Below are positions 1 to 6,728 of a stretch of 13,721 nucleotides of DNA, piece after piece. The DNA is from CAYNTS01 sp964400495 (GTDB lineage: Bacteria; Fidelibacterota; Marinisomatia; SCGC-AAA003-L08; D37C17): contig CAYNTS010000057.1 of assembly GCA_964400495.1 (NCBI GenBank), positions 1-13,721 of the forward strand, given 5' to 3'. Each line of letters starts with the position of its first letter. Position 1 is the stretch's first letter. The translations under genes were made by a program, and so were the position numbers. Under the pieces are notes generated by a model that saw only the letters and a list, made by a program, of their open reading frames with translations, made no database searches and was not told the origin of the DNA.

Positions 1-74
1 TATCTGATTCTAAAATTAAATTATGACACAACCTCATTTTGCGAAGGGCTTTTTTGTTAATAGGCCAATTAAAA

Positions 75-485
75 CTATTTCTCTAGTTCAACTCCACTTG
101 CAGTAAAGGTGAAATATTCTTTTTCAACTGTTTTTCCCTCTACTTCTTCTTCATACATAGCAATGTTAAAAATTCCTTGAGCTTTTACTTTGCGTCCAGC
201 ACCATCTTTTGGCATAAAGAAAGCGTAATCTTTAAATCGAATATTTAATGAGTTTTCACCATCTTTCACATCCATCCAGCATCCTTTTTTCTGACAAACT
301 TGTGTCATTACTCCAGAGATTAAAAACTCCTTGCCAGTACTTTCATTGGGGTTAATAACAATGCTCTCAATTGATGTTGACTTCGTTAATGTTATTTCAT
401 CACCAAAATAATCACTCTTTACATCATTACTATTGCAAGAAATAAACCACACTAAACTTAAAATTATTATACTAAACTGTTTCAC
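75..485 (-). CDS. DUF4920 family lipoprotein
   Basis: This 136-residue protein is probably a membrane-anchored periplasmic or surface lipoprotein of unknown function. A hydrophobic segment (residues 4-15) ends in a lipobox-like F-I-S-C with Cys17 as the likely lipidated residue. The mature part has the DUF4920 pattern: FGDEIT near 27-32, a central GVMTQVCQKKGCWM segment with Cys64 and Cys69 (C-x4-C), and RFKDYAFFMPKDGAG near 83-97. DUF4920 has no assigned biochemical role as far as I know; the paired cysteines could bind metal or form a disulfide (inference). The start is GTG, and its codon overlaps the TGA of the upstream PepSY-type gene in a GTGA arrangement (482-485), which implies translational coupling. 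No convincing terminator is visible in the 74 bases downstream. Confidence 0.82.
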   Translation of the reverse strand: MKQFSIIILSLVWFISCNSNDVKSDYFGDEITLTKSTSIESIVINPNESTGKEFLISGVMTQVCQKKGCWMDVKDGENSLNIRFKDYAFFMPKDGAGRKVKAQGIFNIAMYEEEVEGKTVEKEYFTFTASGVELEK

Positions 486-913
486 TTTGCTTCCTTTCTT
501 TTCTTAGTTTTTCTTTCTGCATTTATCAATACAAAAAACATATACACACCTGTTACAGACATCACGATTAAAGCTACAGATATTAAATCATAATATATCC
601 ATGCCCATTTTCCAAAAAATTCACCCGAATGTAAATCATACATTAACCACGATAATGGAACAGAATCCGAATCTTTTTTAAAATGAGTGGTTACCCCTTG
701 GGCTGCCCTCATATTATCTAATTTTATTTGATAATGATCTGGTAAAATAGAAGTAGACACACGAGTTTTTGCAAAAAACTGAGTATCATGTTCATGAATA
801 AGTACAATTCCTGTAATAGAAATAATTATCAAAATAACTGATGAAATTGTCATCAACCACTTCCAATTACTAAAAGCGTATCTGTGGGTTAATCGCCAAA
901 CTTTATAACTCAT
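482..913 (-). CDS. PepSY-associated TM helix membrane protein
   Basis: This 143-residue inner-membrane protein has two predicted membrane segments (about 18-40 and 106-131) around a short extracytoplasmic loop. The N-terminal WRLTHRYAF, the loop motif DLHSGEFFGKWAWIYYDL (about 92-109) and the following SVTGVYMF match the small PepSY-associated TM-helix proteins, a group whose larger relatives accompany iron or siderophore uptake and flavin reductases. The molecular role is unknown. The ATG at 911-913 is preceded by GAGG four bases upstream, so the start is well supported. The 3' end overlaps the DUF4920 lipoprotein gene by four bases, so the two are very probably co-translated and may act together at the membrane. 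The stress-protein gene lies 56 bp upstream in the same direction. Confidence 0.8.
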   Translation of the reverse strand: MSYKVWRLTHRYAFSNWKWLMTISSVILIIISITGIVLIHEHDTQFFAKTRVSTSILPDHYQIKLDNMRAAQGVTTHFKKDSDSVPLSWLMYDLHSGEFFGKWAWIYYDLISVALIVMSVTGVYMFFVLINAERKTKKRKEAK

Positions 914-969
914 AAATCCTCAAAATATTAAACCAAAATTTATTAATGAATTTTATTATAATATAAGAA

Positions 970-1419
970 TTATCTAATAGTTAAAACCGGTACAGTTGAC
1001 TTTTTAACAATTCGCTCTGTTGTACTTCCAAAAAATAGGTGAGATAATCCTGTAAGTCCATGAGTTGCCATAACAATTAAATCAATTTCAAATTCTTCAA
1101 CAGTTTTTAGAATTTCTGAAACTGCCTTCCCGTTTTTTACAATAATTCTGCTAGCAACATCATCTGGAATTTGATTATCACACCATTCAATTAATCGATC
1201 TTGGGCAGATTCTGATCGTTTTGTATCAACCTCGATTGGAGGAACTCCAGCCCATTGATAGTCATATGAATGTTCAATTGGTTCAACAACATGCAAAATA
1301 TATAATTTCGCTTTAAGTTTTTTCACTAACATCAAAGCATGTTTAACTGCATTATTCGATAACTCTGAGAAATCAGTAGTAATCATAATATTTTTATAAT
1401 TATTTATTGATTCTGCCAT
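970..1419 (-). CDS. Universal stress protein, UspA family
   Basis: This cytoplasmic protein of 149 residues is a single Usp domain, the usual family length. It begins with the first beta strand and Asp16 (IMITTDFSE, 11-19). It ends with the nucleotide-binding signature MATHG-LTGLSHLFF-GS (117-132) and the closing strand VPVLTIR. The G-2x-G-9x-G(S/T) motif is present except that the first Gly is Ala118, a common natural variant, so ATP binding is plausible. Usp proteins are induced by starvation and stress, and their targets are mostly unknown. The ATG at 1417-1419 follows a GGGGAAG ribosome-binding site. The gene is divergent from malic enzyme and is the likely first gene of a unit with the PepSY-type and DUF4920 genes. 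An hsp20 gene nearby adds to the stress theme. Confidence 0.93.
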   Translation of the reverse strand: MAESINNYKNIMITTDFSELSNNAVKHALMLVKKLKAKLYILHVVEPIEHSYDYQWAGVPPIEVDTKRSESAQDRLIEWCDNQIPDDVASRIIVKNGKAVSEILKTVEEFEIDLIVMATHGLTGLSHLFFGSTTERIVKKSTVPVLTIR

Positions 1420-1486
1420 AACTTCCCCTTTTCATTAATAATTGTTTAATAAATTTACAAATAAATTTGCAATATTAAATAGGACT

Positions 1487-1492
1487 ATTATA
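1487..1492 (-). promoter_or_regulatory. Possible -10 element for the usp gene
   Basis: Read on the minus strand, these bases are a perfect TATAAT, about 68 bases upstream of the usp start codon in the 127-bp divergent usp/malic-enzyme intergenic region. No good -35 box lies 16-18 bases further upstream. In such an AT-rich stretch the match may be chance. Confidence 0.25.
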
Positions 1493-1546
1493 TCTTATTA
1501 ATTTAATTTATGGTATCGCATAGACCAATAATATGGAGAATTAATT

Positions 1547-3232
1547 ATGCAGAATGAAAAAGAAATTGACATAAATGATAAATCAATTAAAGTTCACAAA
1601 AAAGGGATTGAATTAATCCATGACCCCATTTTAAATAAAGGTAGTGGTTTCCCAGATTGTGAAAGGGATGCACTTCAAATACGTGGATTAGTTCCTCCTC
1701 AAGTTGTTAGTATTGATGATCAAATGAATCGAATAATGGAGAATTTCCATTCCAAACAAACTGATATTGAACGATATATTCATCTTGAATCATTGCACGA
1801 TAGAAACGAAACGTTATATTACCGAATTTTAGTAGAAAATGTAGAAGAATTAACCCCTATTATTTACACTCCGGTTGTTGGATTAGCATGTCAGAAATAT
1901 GGGCATATTTATAGACGTTCTCGTGGTATGTATTTTAGTACTAGTGACCGAGGTAATTTTGAAAAGATGGCTCAAAATTGGAAAAATGACGATGTGCAAA
2001 TTATTGTAGTTTCTGATGGAAGTCGAATTTTAGGTTTAGGTGACCTCGGTACAAACGGAATGGGAATCCCTATTGGAAAACTTTCATTATACGTAGCTTG
2101 TGCAGGAATTCATCCGAAAAATACTTTGCCTGTTTTACTGGATACAGGGACAAACAATATTGAACTTCAAAATGACCCACTTTATATGGGTGAAAAACAT
2201 CCAAGATTACAAGGTGATGATTTTTACGAAATGGTAGATGAGTTTATTCAATCAGCTATTAAGCGATGGCCAAATGTACTTATTCAATTTGAGGATTTTA
2301 CGAATGACCATGCATTCAAATTACTTGACAAATATAGAAAAAATATTCTCTGCTTTAACGATGATATACAAGGCACAGGGTCAGTTGCTTTGGCAGGGAT
2401 ATTAGCATCATTACGAATTACAAATGAAAAACTCTCTAATCAACGAATTGTATTCTTGGGTGCAGGATCTGCAGGTGTAGGTATTGCAGATTCAATTTCT
2501 GCTGGAATGCGAGATAGTGAAGGTGTTTCATTAGAAAATGCTAGAAAACAATTTTGGTTTTTAGATTCAAAAGGGTTGGTATGTAATTCTCGAGGTGATT
2601 CACTTGCAGAACATAAAATCCCGTATGCGTGCGATGATGAATATTTGGAAACACTTTTAGAAGTTGTGAAACGAGTAAAACCAACTATTTTAATGGGATT
2701 AAGTGGTCAACCCGGTACTTTCAATGAGGAAGTTGTGCGTGAAATGGCAAAACATGTTGAAAAACCAATAATTTTTGCACTTTCTAATCCAACTTCAAAA
2801 GCAGAATGCACAGCCGAACAAGCTTATGAATGGACAGATGGAAAAGCAATTTTTGCTAGTGGAAGTCCATTTGACCCTGTTGAATACAACGGTAAAAAGT
2901 TGATTCCAGGTCAAGGAAACAATATGTATATTTTCCCAGGAGTTGGGCTAGGAGCAATTTTAAGTCAAGCAAAATACATTCCTAATTCTGTTTTTTATAT
3001 TGCAGCTAAAAAGCTTGCTGATATGGTAACTGATGAAGAATTATCTCATCACAGGGTATACCCAGACATAAAATCAATTCGCACAATTTCAACAGAAATT
3101 GGTAGTGAAGTGTGTCGATATATGCGAGATAATAATTTAGCCAAAAATAAATTACCATCATCTAGAATGTATGATTTTGTTAAACAAAAAATGTTTTGGC
3201 CAGAATATGTGAACTATATTTTTAAAGGGTAA
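1547..3232 (+). CDS. maeA: Malic enzyme (NAD-type, large form)
   Basis: This enzyme oxidatively decarboxylates malate to pyruvate and CO2 in the cytoplasm. At 561 residues it is the long bacterial/eukaryotic form (E. coli MaeA size), not the short or PTA-fused MaeB form. Visible catalytic features are Tyr107 in IIYTPVVG, Lys178 in GLGDLGTNGMGIPIGKL, and metal ligands Glu249/Asp250 (FEDF) and Asp273 (FNDDIQGTG). The Rossmann dinucleotide loop is GAGSAGVG (305-312). NAD rather than NADP preference is inferred from overall family resemblance, not from a decisive residue. ATG at 1547 follows GGAG at 1535-1538. The gene is monocistronic: divergent from usp on the left and ended by a strong hairpin terminator. 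With the citrate lyase operon at the right end it could complete a route from citrate through C4 acids to pyruvate. Confidence 0.95.
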   Translation: MQNEKEIDINDKSIKVHKKGIELIHDPILNKGSGFPDCERDALQIRGLVPPQVVSIDDQMNRIMENFHSKQTDIERYIHLESLHDRNETLYYRILVENVEELTPIIYTPVVGLACQKYGHIYRRSRGMYFSTSDRGNFEKMAQNWKNDDVQIIVVSDGSRILGLGDLGTNGMGIPIGKLSLYVACAGIHPKNTLPVLLDTGTNNIELQNDPLYMGEKHPRLQGDDFYEMVDEFIQSAIKRWPNVLIQFEDFTNDHAFKLLDKYRKNILCFNDDIQGTGSVALAGILASLRITNEKLSNQRIVFLGAGSAGVGIADSISAGMRDSEGVSLENARKQFWFLDSKGLVCNSRGDSLAEHKIPYACDDEYLETLLEVVKRVKPTILMGLSGQPGTFNEEVVREMAKHVEKPIIFALSNPTSKAECTAEQAYEWTDGKAIFASGSPFDPVEYNGKKLIPGQGNNMYIFPGVGLGAILSQAKYIPNSVFYIAAKKLADMVTDEELSHHRVYPDIKSIRTISTEIGSEVCRYMRDNNLAKNKLPSSRMYDFVKQKMFWPEYVNYIFKG

Positions 3233-3233
3233 T

Positions 3234-3269
3234 AAAAATCCCCTCCGCATTTTACGGAGGGGATTTTTT
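3234..3269. terminator. Bidirectional rho-independent terminator
   Basis: A perfect GC-rich stem pairs ATCCCCTCCG (3238-3247) with CGGAGGGGAT (3255-3264) around a 7-base loop. It is flanked by A-runs on the left (3234-3238) and T-runs on the right (3264-3269), so it can work on both strands. It lies between the convergent stop codons of malic enzyme (3232) and hsp20 (3287), and is the clearest terminator in the window. Confidence 0.93.
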
Positions 3270-3286
3270 GTTTATGTGAATATTCC

Positions 3287-3718
3287 TTAACTAATTGAAA
3301 TTCTGTTTACAACTGGTTGAACAGGCTCAGTTTTTGGCAATTCAATAGTTAATACACCATTTTTAAATTTAGCTGAAATGGTACTTTCGTCAACATTTTC
3401 CGGAAGATGAAATTCTCTATTAAATTTACCGCTTGATTGTTCAATAGTTAGCCATACATCACCATCTTTTGCTTCTTTAGATTTTCTTTCACCTGAAATT
3501 GTCAACACACCCTCACTCACATCAATTTCGATATCTTTTTTAGTTAAACCAGGTAAATCAGCTAATAATGTAAACTGTTTATCAGACTCTTTGATGTTAA
3601 AATCAGGTGTCCATTTTGTTTGTATTTCAGTATTATTAAACATACCATTGAAAACTCTATCTATGTCATCAAAAACATCAGTTACAGGTATTCTATTTGT
3701 CCATTTTACGAGTGTCAT
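3287..3718 (-). CDS. Small heat shock protein, Hsp20 family
   Basis: This 143-residue ATP-independent holdase chaperone should bind unfolding proteins and assemble into oligomers in the cytoplasm. The alpha-crystallin domain spans about 38-130, with LADLPGLTKKDIEIDV (52-67), GVLTISGERK (70-79), FNREFHLPENVD (99-110) and the family signature FKNGVLTIELPK (118-129). The C-terminal I-S-I motif (140-142), which docks onto neighbouring subunits, is present. The short N-terminal arm begins with a phenylalanine-containing helix (VFDDIDRVFNGMF). ATG at 3716-3718 has a good AGGAG ribosome-binding site (bases 3727-3731 of the plus strand, complemented). The gene stands alone: it ends at the bidirectional terminator and has about 130 bp upstream for its promoter. 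No CIRCE-type inverted repeat was seen there. Confidence 0.95.
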   Translation of the reverse strand: MTLVKWTNRIPVTDVFDDIDRVFNGMFNNTEIQTKWTPDFNIKESDKQFTLLADLPGLTKKDIEIDVSEGVLTISGERKSKEAKDGDVWLTIEQSSGKFNREFHLPENVDESTISAKFKNGVLTIELPKTEPVQPVVNRISIS

Positions 3719-3773
3719 TTTATTTTCTCCTTTTTTATTAATATTAACAACTAAACTCGTTTGACATTGAACA

Positions 3774-3803
3774 ATTTTAATGCCAAATTAATCAATATGA
3801 CAA
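3774..3803 (-). promoter_or_regulatory. Possible sigma70-like promoter of hsp20
   Basis: On the minus strand, TTGTCA (3798-3803) and TAAAAT (3774-3779) are separated by 18 bases and each differs from consensus at one position. They would give a leader of about 50 bases ahead of the hsp20 start. The base composition makes chance matches likely and the organism's promoter consensus is unknown. Confidence 0.3.
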
Positions 3804-3851
3804 AACACTGATTAACTATGCCATGTTGTCTTTACGGTGTGTCTGTTTGGC

Positions 3852-4550
3852 TTATTTTTTGATTTTTAAACAATTTGGACAAAAACATTTTTGAATTGAT
3901 TGGTCAATTTCTTGAGTTGAATAGTTAAAACACCAACACTTTTTTAGTCCTTTTTCAATATCGCAAACAAATGGAGAATTACAGTTTGGGCATTGATTTA
4001 AATCAATTTTATCAAATTGGGTTTTAGTAATTTTATACAAAACATGTTCTGCAAATGTATGGTTTGGGTCTAGTTTTGGGTGAATAAAATTACTGTTAGT
4101 ATTTTGCATCCCAAGTCGTTCCATTACTTTTATTGATTTTTGGCTTAAAGTCGACGTAAAGGATACAACTTCTTTTAAGTTTAAATTATTAAATGCAAAA
4201 TTCAAAGAAGCATGCCCACCTTCAGTTGCAAACCCCTGACCCCAATAATTTTTATCTAACCTCCACCCTACTTCAATGCAAGGCGAGCATGGTAATTTGT
4301 ATTTTGGTGAATGGATGCCTACAAAACCAATAAATTTGTTTTCTTTTTTATACTCTATAGCCCAAAGTCCCCACCTATTTCTCTCAATATCAACTTGAAT
4401 TAATTTTGCAAAATTATTACTTTCGGATTCTGTCAAAAGACTGGGATAATACTGCATTACATCAGAATCAGCATTCATTTTGGCAAACATTGGAAAATCT
4501 TCTTCTTTCCATTGACGAAGAATTAATCTAGTTGCTTCAATATATTGCAT
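3852..4550 (-). CDS. GNAT acetyltransferase with C-terminal Cys-rich CWC domain
   Basis: This protein of 232 residues has two parts. Residues 1-176 are a RimJ/RimL-like GNAT N-acetyltransferase: TRLILRQWKEEDF at the start, FIGFVGIH (73-80), EVGWRLDKNYWGQGFATEG (93-111, including the acetyl-CoA pyrophosphate loop) and SIKVMERLGM (139-148). Residues 187-227 carry eight cysteines: C187, C190, C196, C205, C207, C222, C224 and C227. Their spacing, with the C-W-C at 205-207 and CFCPNC near the end, matches the cysteine-rich CWC family, which is usually a separate small protein. The tail probably binds zinc (inference). The acetylated substrate is unknown. The ATG directly follows the TAA of the XapX gene with no spacer, so this is the last gene of the five-gene operon starting at 6607. 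Confidence 0.85.
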   Translation of the reverse strand: MQYIEATRLILRQWKEEDFPMFAKMNADSDVMQYYPSLLTESESNNFAKLIQVDIERNRWGLWAIEYKKENKFIGFVGIHSPKYKLPCSPCIEVGWRLDKNYWGQGFATEGGHASLNFAFNNLNLKEVVSFTSTLSQKSIKVMERLGMQNTNSNFIHPKLDPNHTFAEHVLYKITKTQFDKIDLNQCPNCNSPFVCDIEKGLKKCWCFNYSTQEIDQSIQKCFCPNCLKIKK

Positions 4551-4736
4551 TTATTTTACAAATATACTAACTAATACCCAACCAAAGAATATGCCAATGA
4601 TCCCAAAAATACCTGCTAAATTATCTGGAGATGGTGGAGTGAATTTTAATAAACCAAATATTCCACCAATAATCATACCCAATCCAGCTGATTTTAATGC
4701 CAAAATAATTTGAGATAAACTAAACAGTTCTTTCAT
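4551..4736 (-). CDS. XapX/DUF1427 family small membrane protein
   Basis: This 61-residue protein of unknown function probably forms two membrane helices (about 13-32 and 40-59) joined by a short loop. The sequence GLGMIIGGIFGLLKFTPPSP followed by LAGIFGIIGIFFGW fits the XapX/DUF1427 pattern: a glycine-rich helix, a proline-rich turn ending in P-P-S-P, then a second glycine-rich helix. It abuts both neighbours exactly: its ATG (4734-4736) follows the TAA of endonuclease III, and its own TAA is followed by the ATG of the acetyltransferase gene. Such packing supports real translation by coupling despite the small size. I see no residue that suggests an enzymatic role. Confidence 0.72.
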   Translation of the reverse strand: MKELFSLSQIILALKSAGLGMIIGGIFGLLKFTPPSPDNLAGIFGIIGIFFGWVLVSIFVK

Positions 4737-5387
4737 TTATTTTCCTTTATAGAAATTACATTCTTTTTTTAAAATACATGTTTCACACTGAGGTCTTCGT
4801 GCAATACATACTGCACGCCCATGGTCAATGATTAAATGTGTAAAAAGAGTCCAATCATTTTTGTTTTTTATTAGCTTTTCAAGCTCTCTTTCAATAACAA
4901 CTGCATTTTTCGATTTCACAAAACCTAAAAGATTACAAATACGTGTTACATGCGTATCTACAACTATTCCAGGTACATTAAACACATTTCCTAATACTAC
5001 GTTTGCTGTCTTGCGACCAACTCCAGGCAAACCTACAAGTTCTTTTAAATTGTTTGGCACTTCTCCATTATGCTCTTCAAAAAGTGTATGTACCAACCCC
5101 TTAATTGATTTCGCTTTATTATTATAAAATCCAGTGGAGTAAATTCCTTTACCAATTTCCTCAATAGATAATTCTGCAAATTCTTTTGGAGATGGATATT
5201 TTTTAAATAATGGTTTTACCACTTTATTCACCCGTTCATCTGTACATTGTGCAGATAATATAGTAGCAACCAAAAGTTGAAAAGGTGTTTTATACTCTAA
5301 TGAGCATTTTGAATTGGGATATTCTTCTTTTAGTAGCTGAATCACAGAATCAATTCGCTTTTGACTTTTTTTCAAAAAATCAGGCAT
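4737..5387 (-). CDS. nth: Endonuclease III (DNA glycosylase/AP lyase)
   Basis: This base-excision repair enzyme removes oxidised pyrimidines from DNA and cleaves at the resulting abasic site. At 216 residues it is the standard family length. The helix-hairpin-helix motif is LVGLPGVGRKTANVVL (117-132) with the catalytic Lys126. The catalytic Asp is Asp144 in VVDTHVTRI. The C-terminal iron-sulfur cluster loop is complete: C194-x6-C201-x2-C204-x5-C210. The start ATG (5385-5387) lies inside the end of the upstream pseudo-receiver gene (8-bp overlap), so translation is probably coupled. It is the third gene of the minus-strand operon. The surrounding genes do not share an obvious DNA-repair function, so the grouping may reflect co-transcription only. 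Confidence 0.96.
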   Translation of the reverse strand: MPDFLKKSQKRIDSVIQLLKEEYPNSKCSLEYKTPFQLLVATILSAQCTDERVNKVVKPLFKKYPSPKEFAELSIEEIGKGIYSTGFYNNKAKSIKGLVHTLFEEHNGEVPNNLKELVGLPGVGRKTANVVLGNVFNVPGIVVDTHVTRICNLLGFVKSKNAVVIERELEKLIKNKNDWTLFTHLIIDHGRAVCIARRPQCETCILKKECNFYKGK

Positions 5388-5751
5388 TACTCATCAACTT
5401 TTCGATGGTTTTCCCCAAATTTTTAATTAATGATAAACGAACGAAAATAATATCACACCCAGCTTCGGAAGCTTGCTCTTGTAATTTCTTATCAAATGCG
5501 TCCATATATCCAATAGTCATTGATGTTGAACACGATCTAATCTTCTGGATATGACGTAATTTTTCCTTTGTATTATTTGATAAATTTAGAATAATTATCC
5601 GCTTTTCTTCTAAATCACATTCCAGCAAAAAAGATTCATCACCTTCAACAAATTCCAACTCGCACGAATACATATTGCAAACATTTGCAATTATTGATGA
5701 CAAATACATATCATCCGTTTCAACATAAAATTTATAATTTCCTTCAAACAT
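5380..5751 (-). CDS. Receiver-like (pseudo-receiver) domain protein
   Basis: This cytoplasmic protein of 123 residues has no confidently recognised family. Its layout resembles a CheY-type receiver fold: a strand RIIILNLS (51-58), an I-G-Y strand end (80-82), a helix LQEQASEAGCD (90-100), a strand IIFVRLS (101-107) and a final helix. The phosphorylation chemistry is missing: the position after strand 3 holds Leu/Asn rather than Asp, and the usual strand-5 Lys is replaced by Arg105. It may therefore be a non-phosphorylated protein-interaction module (inference). It overlaps the upstream MBL-hydrolase gene by 8 bp and the downstream nth gene by 8 bp, so its expression is tied to both. It also has five cysteines (25, 30, 45, 74, 99), with no recognisable metal motif. 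Confidence 0.6.
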   Translation of the reverse strand: MFEGNYKFYVETDDMYLSSIIANVCNMYSCELEFVEGDESFLLECDLEEKRIIILNLSNNTKEKLRHIQKIRSCSTSMTIGYMDAFDKKLQEQASEAGCDIIFVRLSLIKNLGKTIEKLMSNA

Positions 5752-6607
5752 AATCTGTTCGTTTTATTTCCTCAATAATATCAAAATATTTTTTACCACT
5801 TTTGATTTTTACAGCAACCGTGTCTGGGTCATGATAAAAGAATAGCCACCACCCCTCTTCAGCTACTTGATTTAAGAAATTAGTTTTTTCTTTAAGCGTT
5901 TGCATAGCATTCAAGTCATACCCCATTATCCAAGGTAATTTTAAATGAGATTTTAGTGGAATCAAATCACCGCAAAAAACTAAAACTTCGCCCATACTTT
6001 CAACTTTTATTAACTGCTGACCAGGGGTGTGTCCATTTACACGTATTGTTGAAATACCCGGCAATATTTCTTCATCCTCAGAAACAAGATGTAGTAAATC
6101 TGCTTGTTGAATTGGAATAAAATTTTCTGGCAAATAACTTGCTCTGTCACGCGGATTTGGATGTATTCCTGCATCCCAATTTCTATCAGAAATGTGGTAT
6201 TTTGCATTTGAAAATGTTGGAACAATATTATTTTCTTTATCAAACTGTGTTGCTCCACCAGAATGGTCAAAATGCAAGTGTGTAATAATTATATCTGTTA
6301 TATTGTACTGGTTTATTTTATATTTACTTAAAGTGTTACTTAATGCTTGTTTTTCTTTCTTAACATTAAACATTTTTATAAATGAATCGATTTGTTTATC
6401 GCCTATCCCAGTTTCAACGATTACTTTCGATTTTCCATCATCAAGCAAAAGACATCGCATAGCAAGTTCAATTCTATTTAACTCATCTGGAATGTTTGTT
6501 TTCTCCCATAATACTTTTGGAACGGATCCCATCATAGCACCACCATCTAATCGGAACGTGCCAGTTTCTAACGCCGATATTTTCCATTTTCCTATTTTAT
6601 TTAACAT
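5744..6607 (-). CDS. MBL-fold metallo-hydrolase
   Basis: This 287-residue cytoplasmic hydrolase belongs to the metallo-beta-lactamase superfamily, lactonase/AttM-like branch by general appearance. The complete metal site is visible: H110-L-H112-F-D114-H115 in ITHLHFDHSGG, H193 in NGHTPGQ, D214 in FCGDLIP and H259 in FYHDPD. Full conservation implies a catalytically active two-metal enzyme. The substrate cannot be read from the sequence; lactone, thioester or phosphodiester hydrolysis are all possible in this superfamily. There is no signal peptide. It is the first gene of the minus-strand operon (MBL, pseudo-receiver, nth, XapX, GNAT). A 121-bp region separates it from the divergent membrane-protein gene at 6729. 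No strong Shine-Dalgarno sequence precedes the ATG at 6605-6607. Confidence 0.88.
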   Translation of the reverse strand: MLNKIGKWKISALETGTFRLDGGAMMGSVPKVLWEKTNIPDELNRIELAMRCLLLDDGKSKVIVETGIGDKQIDSFIKMFNVKKEKQALSNTLSKYKINQYNITDIIITHLHFDHSGGATQFDKENNIVPTFSNAKYHISDRNWDAGIHPNPRDRASYLPENFIPIQQADLLHLVSEDEEILPGISTIRVNGHTPGQQLIKVESMGEVLVFCGDLIPLKSHLKLPWIMGYDLNAMQTLKEKTNFLNQVAEEGWWLFFYHDPDTVAVKIKSGKKYFDIIEEIKRTDYV

Positions 6608-6728
6608 ATACTCAGTTCAATTAATTTGGGTGCAAATTTAATAATAAACTCTAATGTGTAAATATGTTTAATCCATTATATGATTTGCCTTAAATTTGGT
6701 TTGTGTTTACATCACCTAAAATCTAAAT

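Noticed and set aside
1..74. Possible gene end or terminator at the left edge
   Set aside because: One frame is open for about 19 codons from the edge to a TAA at 58-60, but this is too short to identify; the only hairpins have three-base stems.
3774..3792. Sigma54-like TGGCA-N6-TTG on the minus strand upstream of hsp20
   Set aside because: The essential GC of the -12 element is GT here and the match to TGGCAC is incomplete; an overlapping sigma70-like pair fits equally well, so the resemblance is probably chance.
4828..5127. Open frame on the plus strand inside nth
   Set aside because: It is antisense to a fully supported endonuclease III gene, and its product shows no recognisable domain.
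6192..6641. Open frame on the plus strand antisense to the MBL-fold hydrolase
   Set aside because: The opposite strand carries a complete metal-site motif set; the antisense product is low-complexity and hydrophobic with no family signature.
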